A stretch of DNA of 64,000 bases, taken from Owenia fusiformis (Eukaryota; Annelida; Polychaeta; Sabellida; Oweniidae). This document shows, piece after piece, positions 24,301 to 36,300 of this stretch. The stretch lies in assembly GCA_903813345.2 (NCBI GenBank), contig CAIIXF020000001.1, positions 20,667,915-20,731,914 of the forward strand. The letters run 5' to 3'. Positions within the stretch are counted from its first letter, which is position 1, and each line of letters opens with the position of its first letter. Under the pieces are notes generated by a model. It saw nothing but the letters and a program-made list of their open reading frames with translations, made no database searches and was not told the origin of the DNA. The position numbers and the translations under genes are program-made.

Positions 24301-27300
24301 GGATTTATGAGAGTGTAATCAACTTGGGTGTAGTTATTAAATCAGCTTAAAATAGCAAGTTTACCAGCAGGGGTTAATATTTGTTTACTGTCAAGATAAT
24401 GCATAATAAAAACATATACTATATATGGTTGAAATAATTACACATTAATAGATATAAATCAACAAACTTACTTGGGATGCTAATTTTGCATTTTGGACAC
24501 GGAATTCATTCACCTCTTTGGTGACCTTCTCAAGCTGTTCATTAATCATCTTATAATTCTCTCCCTTATCCTTTTTGTATGTGTCAAATTCTCGTTTGAG
24601 TTGATTTAATGCTGTGGTAGTCTCTTCTAGCTTTCGTTTGTCTGCACTTGAGGGGGTGGGAACTTGTGAGGGTGTGGTCACTGGTGTTTGTGGGGTTTGT
24701 ATTGGTCCAGGAGTAGATGATTGCATTGGGATAGGTGGAAGCTGAAATGTACATCAAATAGGCATTTATCTATTTATACTGCCTCTCTCTAGCATAGTTA
24801 TACATGCAATAATTAACTATAGTTAATTATAGAACTCTATACTGTACTTCCTATCACCCACTTGATTTCAATGGGTGATAAGATAGACAATAAAAATTAA
24901 AATACAAAACAACTCACTGGAGATCCCCCTGACTGACTGAGGAGCACTCTGTACATGTCTCTCTGCATCACTATTGACTTCACCATCTCCTCTTGTCTTC
25001 CTCTGGCTGACTTCATCTCCTCAATCTGAGACATGGCTGCCTCCAAGTCATGCTGCAATGCTTTAGTCCTGGAATCCAATTTCAACTAATGAGCAAAATT
25101 ATATGTTATTTTACAACATAAAAGATGTTAGATATGCAAATATGTTGGTAAGTTGATGGCCAGATGTCATGTGACTATATGCAGTAAAAGAGTTACACGA
25201 TAACTGACAGGAAGTCAGTCTGACAGTGTAATGATGGAGACTGCTCCAGCTACCCCTGCTCCAATTAATAGGTCAAAGTACGATATTGGTAAGTTACTAA
25301 CTTACTACAGTTGTTACTTACTACATTTCCTACCACTTTTCGCAGGCAAAAGAAACCATTTCTGTCAGGAATTTATTATTAAGTTGGGTTGGATATATAT
25401 CATTCAATAAGAGTTATCTAGAAAACAAGTCAAACTAATAATTGTTCATAACTTATTGGGTTAACTTCAAACCATGCACAACTCCAAAAAAATTATATAA
25501 TACAATCCCAAGTTTTGTAATTTCTAGAGTGAGAAAAGATTTTTATGGCAAGCACATTTATCCCACCCCCCCCCCCCCCCTCCCCACCTTATAGAGCTGA
25601 ACAGTTAAAGGTATAACATACTGGTCAGAGGAGGCTTGTATTTCCTCTTTCTCTTTCTTTTCACTCAGCTCCCGCACTACTCCTATAAGTCTCTGATTCT
25701 GTTCCTGAAGCTCCTCTATACTCCTACAATAGGCACATTTGCGATTTTAAGTTTATTTACATTTGTACATTTAGCTGTTATAGTGGGATTATGGTGCAAC
25801 TTAATATTATATATGTATATATTATAACTATATATTTACTTACTATCCCACCCTAAGTGCTTTATATTATTGTATAACAGCATTGTATAACTGCAATATA
25901 AAAACCAACATTCATCATGTACAAGTCTTAAGAACGATATACAACTCTTGGATAGCATATACAACCCCTGGGCTGCGTATACAGCTCTCCGACTTGATCA
26001 TACAACAGCTCAATTTAGGGTGGGAAAATAAGATCATATAATGGTTGATGCTGTATACTGTTATACTTGTGAGTATAAACACGATACAATACAGAATCAA
26101 CCATCATATAACCTGATACTCTATACTGACTGTCAAAATGATATACAACTGTTCCCCTGTTCTCACCTGAATGTGACAAGCTTCTCACTAATGAGATTTG
26201 ATGAACTGCTGACTTCATTGTGAGATACATTCATATCCTCATCTGTCTTACTAACCACTGTACCTCTGGCCTCTTCAAGTTCCTTCAGTAACATACGCAC
26301 CTAAACAACAAATGTTGACACGATTAAGATTAAACCACGTTAGGTGTTAAAAATAGAATGTTACTTCAATCAAAAATCTTCAATCTAAATTTCAACCTTG
26401 AAATCAGAGAACACCAACATATTTAATTTTGAATGCATTTATCTACAAAATTCATCCACAAAAAAGTTGGAGACTATAACAATATGTCACCACTTATGGT
26501 GACGACATAAAAAGTTAACATGGGCACAATAAGATTAATAACTAGGGATGTCACGGGACGAAAATATTTTGGGACGGGATGAGAATTATCCATTTCGGGA
26601 TGGGACAGGACATAACCAATAAAATAGTTAATCACAGTCAAAAACTTACATTTTCTTTCTACTTCCGGTTTTGCTCATGCAGGATCTTCTGAGCGTCACA
26701 AGAGAGCTGCGCATGTTGCGCAAAACTTGTTATCGGAGATTAATTTTAAGTTGCTACTTTTCTCACCAATAAAGTTCTTTGTTATTGTTTAAATTAAAGC
26801 ATATTTCAAAGGGAGACACTGTTATCAATAAAACTACATATTCTGTCCTGAATTTTCGTTTAATATAATCACACATAGTATTGCCTCGAGATGGAATTTA
26901 AGCATGGACATAATCCGGCAGAGAAATTATAAATACGAAAGAAAATTCAAGTCTAGATCATATTTATCATGCATTTTGGAAGTTTTAGGGTCACACACAG
27001 GAGAAATAGTATATCCTGAACATGGACCGAAATCTTTGGTACATGGGGGTTGTCCCTCGGGACTTTGGTCTCGGGACGGGACAATATCGGGAAACCATGA
27101 GATCTCTAACATTAACAGAATTTAATTGTTTATCCTCTATTTTCATGGACCTACCTGTTGACCTAGATCCCTAGTCTCTTGTTGTAACCGTTCATTCTCT
27201 CTACCAAGATGGTTACTACGTCTGAATTCATCATCTGCCTTCACACGCAGCTTCTCACATTCCTAGTGGACAATAAACAGTGCAATAAAAGAATATGGTA

Positions 27301-30300
27301 AATAGACTTAATGCAATACATATACAGAACATAAGATTAAGGGATATGGAGCAAGAAATTGATTCTCTCATATGTTATTAGACCGTTGAATTTTTCTGAT
27401 CATTGTTATTATCAAAAGATTGTTAAATCAGAAATCAGAAAGAATTCTATAGAAATTCCTTTCTTGAAATCTACTATCTATAATATTTAGGAATCATTCA
27501 TACTCAATTAATAGACATGCCAATTCAAACATTTGTTTTATTGTGAAATCATGTTACAATTCAACATAATTTCAATAAAACATCACAAGTGCAGCTTGTG
27601 CCAACCCTGCTTGTTCACTAATTTGTAATCTTTTGTATTACATGATGTCTTACCAGCATTCCAGTCTCCATCTGTCTGGTCAAGTTCTCGATTGTAGTGA
27701 GTGATGTCTCGTAATTCTCGCGCTGTTTCACCAACATAGGTGCTTTCTGTTCTATCTCCTGCAGTATGGAATATAGGGTATGATAGGCTGTCCACCAATT
27801 TGTAGTATATGATACTTTATGATGTAGTATATGTTACTGTACAATGTAGTATGTGATACAGTACAATTTACTATTACATGTAAAACAGACTAAGGCCATA
27901 AGAAGTAGATTCTATGTTTTGCGTCCTGGCAAAATCCAAATCATGCAAGGGTACAAGGAAAGCAAACACAAACTCAAGAAAAAAAACACAAGCTTGTTTG
28001 CTGAGAAATGTATACATTTTATGGGGATAAAAAGGGATGACATACCAATTTGCAGGGATTACAAACATATATCTATACATTTTATACAATTTAATTAAAC
28101 TAGCTACTATTCAAGGGTTGAAACTAAGAAAATACACAATGTATGCCAAAGTAATCAATAACACTGTCAATTTTGATGCACATCAAAGTATCCGGCATTT
28201 CATCTGATTGAACAAAATGCGATGGTACTTTCAGACCCTTGAGACTGCTATTTGGATGTGTTTGTTTTTTCTGATTTACTCAAAATCGTGCAAGCAAGGG
28301 GACACAAAACAAAGAATCTCCTTCTGATGGCCTAAACTGCTTTTGAGGCATTCAAATTTGAGTATTTAGATTAAGATGTTATATATAATATGATTATTGA
28401 TTCCTTTATTTCCTTACCTCTAATATCATATCCATGTAATTGTTAAGTCGTTTGTTTTCTTGTTTTTCTTTATCCAAAGACCTAGACAGCTCCACATGCT
28501 CATAGTAGACTTGGCTCAGCGTTTTTCCTGATTTGAGCAGTTTGCTTGTTGCAGCAGCTGTTGGGGCCAAAGCTTCGATATCATCTTCTGTCAGAGCCAA
28601 CATTCCTGAATACAAAATATTTGTATGACTAAAGTTACTCGGGAGAAGATAAAACTAAGATCTAAGATGATCTAAATTTTTGTATAAATGTAGTATAGTA
28701 TTTGATTTTTACTTACCTTTTTTCCGAGACTCCAGTAACTCATTTGCTACTTCCAGTTCATTCTTTAGCTTTGTGATATCCACATCTACAAAATAAGTTT
28801 ATATCAGGTCATTCAATGCGATCATGCAAAAATGCTTTCACTTTTTGATTTTCAATACTTTTGGTTGAAAGTTTCACAAGTACAAATGAATGCAAAATAT
28901 TTATGTAATGAGACACAAAAAATAAATTACTGTATAATGATTTGCCAAAAGTTTTGGTTGCTATTAGGGGTGAGACGACAACCCGATGAGTCGAGGACTC
29001 GCGGGTTTGGGGCTTCGAGTCGAGTCGAATCGAGTCGAAGTTGATGAATCGAATCATTTTCGAGTTGATAAAAAATTCGAAAAAATAAAAAAATTCAGAA
29101 AAATACTGTCAATATGCATGTTTTTACTCGATATTGCGTTGAATATATAAGTTTCAATGACTTGGATATGCTTGTATTAAATTATTATATTGTATGTACA
29201 CATAAATGAAAGAATATATGTAATAAAATCAGAATAAACTTACGACGAATTGTGTTTGTTTATATTTCCGGCTTTCCACCATTGACGCATTAAAAATACG
29301 AACGGTCAAAAGCGATGTTGTTCGCACTTTATCTGACTCGAAACGGATTCGAAACTCGAATCGTCATTTTCTGACTCGAATCGGATTCGACTCGAATCGG
29401 ATTTTTTCGACTCGTCTCACCCCTAGTTGCTATTGTAACTCGTATTGGTCAATCATGCACACATTTCATACAGTTTGATTTCGTAAATAGTTATTGTTGT
29501 TAAACACCCATGTTGTTCTAGATCACAATGACATTTCTATATTGAAATATATGTACCTCTTTTATCAATTTGGTCTTGATATTTCTTAGCTGTGTCCAAC
29601 CTTTCTTGTTCTATATCAGTGTGGGCTGAAAATAAAACAAAACTCTCAATTTACTTAAAATATACTACAGAAATATTCACAATGTTTTCTATCTATCAAG
29701 ATCTTCTGTTTTTGATATTTAATTGGCTTATGCGATGTTCCTTATGCAAATTTTGAGGGATGGTTAAGTTTCACAAATGGTATAGTAACTCATAACAGTT
29801 CTTGGATGTTCAGTTGTAGATGAACAACATTGGACTGTATACCATGCAAAGTAAGGATATAATTAACTCTTTAATGTTTTTGCAATAGAAATTGTAGTTG
29901 TAATAGTTGTAGTATTTACAAGTGATCTCTCTTACTATTGGAGGCTTTACAAATTTACAGATTTACAAATTAAGTGGTCTATCTTACTGTTGGAGGCTTC
30001 CTTGAGCAATCTCTGTAATTCCTTCATGGCTGATATCAGCTCCTCACTCTTTTTCTCTGACTCTTCGGCAGATTCCTGGAAAAGGCGAGTATTTTATATA
30101 GAATACAAGGCAATAACATGCAAAATGTCACAACCTGCCATTTGTAAGAGATGCCAACCTCTCTTACAGAGGCCACACACTGTTATAAATGCTGAACAAC
30201 AAAACCAGCCACAGAACTAAATGTCAGAACTTCTGGAGGTGACATAAAAATCTATAGAAGACATCATTTGTAGGGAAAAATGGTACAATAACATTTTTAA

Positions 30301-33300
30301 GCACACATTAATGCTGCGGGTTACTTCCAAGTTTTTGAAACTAATTCATTTTACCAACCTTATAAAGAGTGACAAGTTTAGTTTGAGCTTGTAGCTCATT
30401 TCTGTATTGTTCTTCAATCTTGCTCTGGTTATCTCTGGACTTCTTCAGTCTTTCCATGTAGTCTTGTATCTTCTCTGCTTGAGTGTCTTGGCTGACTCGT
30501 CCTGCCTCAAGGTTGTCAGTCAATTGCTTGATCTACACAATACAGTCTATTACTTTAAGTAAGGTAAGGTATACAATCTGGAGAAAACGTTTTACATCTA
30601 GGCTTGCACATGCACAATCATGTCATTCTTATTTGCACAAAAGTCTATGAACTTTTATCACTTCAATTTAAAGTGTCAAATTCCTCTTTTTGACATCAAC
30701 AAATAGTTGTAAAACTAACCTCATCATCCTTATCCTGTATTAAACTCTGCAACTCTAGAATCTTGGCTGACTGGAATATTAACAATGCAATTATTAGATT
30801 ATTACTTTACAGTTGCAAGACTTTTTTAAAATAAATCTATTAGCTATAGTTCTGTTTTATATATCATATGTTGTATTAATAATCTAGTAATTTCATTTTT
30901 GTCTCAATTTAGAATAAAATGAAAATAATAAAATAATGAGGTGAGACTTGGTAAGGTCCAGTACAATCATTTCTCTGTAATAGATCTGTGAGTTAAAATA
31001 GTATTATTAGATCAAGCAAGTAGAATTGTATGTAACATATTCATCATTGTCATCATCTTGACAAAAAAATGTTTCAATTGTAAGCAAGAACATTTTGTGC
31101 TCATATCACTCCTTGAAATCTCTTCTTTTCCATAAATATGATTCTGCCATTCATTTCCTATACCTACCCTTTCTTTCCTGAAGTTTTGCAGCTCTGATGT
31201 TTTCTCCTGCAGCTGTTGATCCACCCAAGTGTTTTGCTGTTGGAGTTGTTCTTTCTCCTGCTCCAGGCGCTTCTCTCTGAACTACAACATGAACAACCAC
31301 TTATATAATCTAATACATAATGTTAATGCCCCTTTGATTCGGGGTGGTCAATAAGCAGTCAATCATTTTGCACCTGACTGCACAATACATTGCCCCTTAA
31401 GTGTTTCAATCAAGAATGACATCATTTCTTGACATCATAATAATGAATCAGAGGGATGACATCATAACATGATGTCATAAAATGGAATAGTTGCAGAAGT
31501 TGATGAATATGAGTGGTCAAATAATAGTTGGACAAAGCAAGCATTACTGTTTTATTTTTGGACTAGCTTAAAGGCACATTGTAACATACAGCCGACAAAA
31601 TGGTTCAAATTTTATTTTCAGGCTTTAGAGTCGATTTCATGGTTTAAACCTTCTCTGATGATTTTATTTTCAAACTACATGTATACATGCAGGTCTATTC
31701 AAAATAGAAGTCAAAACATGACCAATAGAAATCATAGTAAGCATTTGAAGATTATTAAGAAGCATTTAAAGTTGACAGCAAAATTGACAGCAAAATTTGA
31801 AATAATTAAAATATATATGTATATATTTTTTAATGAATTTTTTTCGATTTCTGCTGAAATATGGTATGTTTCCTTGTGTTGATTGTTAAATTACAAAATA
31901 GGTAGGGTAAAGAATATGTAAAAGTTGCTTGATCTTGTCCCAGAAGCAATATTTTGTTATTTTTATTGCCTAGAATTCCTTTAACAATTATACTGAACTT
32001 GCCATATGGTTGACTGTCAAAATGTTATTCCTCCTCCACTTTAAACCCTAGCCTGCGATTTCAGTTTACAATTTCAGAATACAATTCTGATAGCTAATCA
32101 CACAATAGGTCAATAAATTCAATTCAATTCACTAGGGGTCACACGGTTTGAGATTTCACGGTTCGGTTCGGTTATTGTATTTCACAGTTCGGTTCGGTTC
32201 TGATTGCGGTTCTCACGGGCCTCGTGAAATGAGCAAAAATATATGAAATTGATCCGAAAATCAGAAAACATACTAAGTGTGTCACAGTGTTTTATTGTAT
32301 TCAGTATTGTAAGTATCAAGTTTCACACAATGTTTGTTTGTTTGTTCAGTCTTTTTTCCCTCCCTCCCTCCCAAAATATCTGTGTGTTCACTGTGTTGAT
32401 CTTCTTGTTTGATGTTCAAGTTTTTTCCACACATAAAATAACTTGTCAACTGTTGGCAAAATTAGCACAGTACTTCACTGAACTGAATGAATGTTTTCTT
32501 TAGGAATATAACTTAAGTTCAACACTTTGTCAGGACTCAACATGGATCAAAGGCGAACGTAATACACAGAACGTGACTCGTTCGCAAATTCAATGCATTC
32601 GGCGTTCGGCTTTTTACAGTATACTGTTCTATCAACCAATAGGATTGCGCGAAATGTTTAGCGTAGGTCACTTCCGGGTCAATATGCCGGTGAAATTTAT
32701 CAACATTTTCCTTTTGTTTTTGTTATCTGCCGTCTATATCAGAAGATCGTCGTAAATATCAGGTATGGTTCGCATTATTGCATGATGATTAACGATTCCA
32801 GACGATGTTTAGTTAATTGGTATTACACGAAAGCTTGAAATGGAGTTTAATTCCGAGTTTACATTTTTATTTTTCTGAAGTGAAACTGAAAATGTCACGG
32901 TTCTTCAAGAACCGCGGTTTTCAAGATTGTGTGCGAGCTAACCGTCGTGGAGGTATGAACCGCGGTAACCGCAAGCCACGGTTAACCGTGTGACCCCTAC
33001 AATTCACTTTATTTCAAATTACTTTTAGACATGTAAGACTTCACAATGACATGAAAAAAGACTTATAAGTAGCTACTCTACCCAAGTAGTTACTGCACTC
33101 CACAAAGAAAGTACAAGTTTATCACATTTGAACAATCATGCGGTTCACGGGGACTGGCTAGGTTCTCTTTTGGACTACAGTAGCTTATATATAGATTGGT
33201 AATGATTTACCTTAGATGTAACTTCTTGAGTTTGGAACTCCTCCAGTTGTGCAAGAGCTTCACATTTTGCTTGGTTGGATGCTGCCACCTTTTCACACAT

Positions 33301-36300
33301 CGATGACCACTCCTCTGAAAATAGTCACCAATCACATTAATAATAGTGCAGCTTTTATGTTTAGAAAATATGTTTATATCAATACAATTTGAAACACTCT
33401 GGACAATTTTTGTTATCATTATAGTTGAGTAAAAATATCTCAAGACAAAGACCTTTCAAACCCTTTTAAAATCAGTCACAGGCTAGTCGTTTGTCTCAAA
33501 AATGCTCCTATCATTTCCTCAAAGTTGACTTACCGTTGAGGCGTGTGATTTCCCTTTCTTTCCTGGTGAGCAGTTCACAGACATCTTGTTTCTCCAGTTT
33601 TAGCTGTGCATTACTGCGCTCAAGTTCTTGCTGTAAAAATTAACATAAAAGACGTGGACAGTCATTTAGACATTCACACGAGTTAATATCGAAACCTTGA
33701 ATTGTTTTCTGTTAACCAACATATATCCAAGAGGTTTTTAGTAAGTGATAAAACTGGCCCACTGTTATGTTAGCCTTAAATGTTGACCTTCTGTCTTGGT
33801 TTAGGAAGTAACAATCCACTAGTGATATATTTTACAAAGAGTTACCTAAAGATGTTCAACTGAAGAAATGTTATCACTTACCCGTATTTTCTCAAAATCT
33901 TGCTCACGTTTGTTAACCTCTCTGAGGTTGGTAGTCGTCTCATTGTATTTTGTTTCTAAAACACAACACAAAATCAAAATTGTTTGATGAAGGGCTGGAG
34001 GGGGGGGGGGGGCATTATTACATCTTGGAAATAATAATTAATCATTATATTGAAAAAAATTACTACACTGTATTTTGAATTAAACTGTACAATCTATTTT
34101 CTAAGACGAGATATAATGATTTTAAAAATGGGAAGGTTTTTGAAATAAATAAGTAAACCAAATTGTCTTTCAATAAAGACCAATGTCAAGGAACATAGTG
34201 CAGAAAATCCAAAATCTGTCTAACCAAAGATTATTGTTAATTTTAAATTTCTGTTTGTTTTGTATAAAGGGCACAAGACAACACAGATTAATAAATAAGC
34301 CTACCTAATTCTTTTAACTGTTGCTTGAGTTCAGTGTTTTCTTTGGCCGATTCCTCCCTCTTGGTAGTGCTCGATATAAGCTGCTTCTCCAAGTTGAAAC
34401 ATCGTTGCTCTAGAAATCAGTGAAGGATACAATGTAGGGAATAAGCATGTTAAACATTATATTGTCTAACTTCCTAGAAACTGATTGACAAGACAAACAT
34501 TTGATGAAAAGTAAAATGAATAAATCTTTAATAAAAGACATTCATATTCTGATAAATGGCTTAATAATGCCTTTTACTTTGAATGCAATATATAATACAA
34601 ATGTGCAAATGTCTCTTTTAGCACAGATAAAGTAGAAGGATAGGGTTTACAACATATGTAAGTTATAACAGAAAAGGTAAAATGAAACACAAGATCAACA
34701 GTTAAACCAGTTAAAACATTAAGACAATATAAGTTCACCCTTAAAACAAGTGCAAGCTTCTAGACGAGTCAAACGTAGAATATGAAATACCATGTAGCTT
34801 GTGTAAAGAAATATATATTGGAGAGACAGGCAGAATATTAGATGTAAGATTGACAGAACATAAGAAAGTTGTCTCTGATTGTGAGTTGACAAGATACACA
34901 AGAAATGTTAAGAAAGTACAGTCTGTTACACTGCTTAAAACTGTTAATTCTCAAAAAAATAACATGGGGGACAGACTTCAAATTACAAGAGGGTACAGGC
35001 TTATTGCACAAAACACTTAATAATCTGAAATATACAAATGTCATTCGTGTGCAATATGAATATGTTTTTCTATATATTATGGCACAATGGTCTATAGATT
35101 TCTTATTTTTCAGGTTCAACTGCTTGCCTTTGAAGCAGTGTAACAAACTGGGAAATCAGCAGTCATTGATCATGTGCATCGCTCAGATGAACTTTTTAAC
35201 AGATTGGGACAATGTAAAGGTTATATACAATGAAGGTCACAGAAATAAACATTGGATAGTCAATTTCCATCAAGAAAGTGTATGAATAGAGACTCAGGCA
35301 ATCACCAATTATCAAGTGTGGAAACGAAGGGCTTATTAATTCTCGAGGTCAATTTACAACTTCAAGCAGTTTTGAGAAAGTCAAGCAAGCATCTTACTCC
35401 CCTAGTTCAACAAGTTAAACCTAGTCTGGGCCTTATTTCTTATCTGACATTTCTTGTGGCCCGCCCTAGGTTTAACATCCCTGCCTATTCGGCCCTTGAT
35501 GCAAAAAATTTTAATGATGGCCTATGGCAGCGCATAGAATTTCATGCACGTTTTATTAATAACTGATAGCGAGAATTTGCAACCAATGAAAGCATAGCAC
35601 GGAAGTTAAACCCAACCACTGAAACAAGAACACTCAGATTATAAATGAAAGCCGTGGTATTGGGTTTAACTTGTTGAACTACTTACTCCCCATGAAACTG
35701 AAACAAACTAGACCATGGGCTTTCTCTGTACATAGTACAAAGTAGTGTTGTCGCGATGTGCCATAATCGTACATCGATGCATCGGCAATTTTCAGTAGTA
35801 AACATCGATGCACATCGCGATGTACATCGAGAAAAAGTTCGAGAAAAGTGCACTGAAATACCGAACGCTAATGCACTAAAATATCGAACAGAACAAATTA
35901 ATAAGAGTACGCTGGTACATCCGGGAACATAGTAACTGTGAAATGAAAGTAATTTTTTTTAGATTAATGGTTCATTTCGACTAGCTAAAAAAGTTTTAAA
36001 GCGAAAGAATATCAGCAAACATTTGAAAATGAAATAAGACATGAAAAAAGGTAAGCAATTTGCGTCAAAATAAGATAAGAAAGGGCGATTTTTAGCAAAT
36101 TAAATTTTTTTAAAAACATCGATGTTTTGTTTCAGACATCGATGCATCGCCAGAACCAGCTTTGGCGATGTATATCGCGATGTATCGATTAATCGCGACA
36201 ACACTAGTACAAAGTGAAACCAATGTATCTAGTGACCAAAGGCAGCATTAAAGTGCCATCGTGTTAAGTACACTAACACGTAAATTAGATAAAGAAGAAG

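Noticed and set aside
24897-25085. TTG or ATG start for a separate small protein at TPR exon 17
   Set aside because: The frame is an internal TPR exon carrying QRDMYRVLLSQ and is bounded by splice sites.
32243-32755. ORFs inside the 867-bp hAT-like element as transposase
   Set aside because: They are short, with no zinc-finger or hAT dimerisation motif; the element looks non-autonomous.
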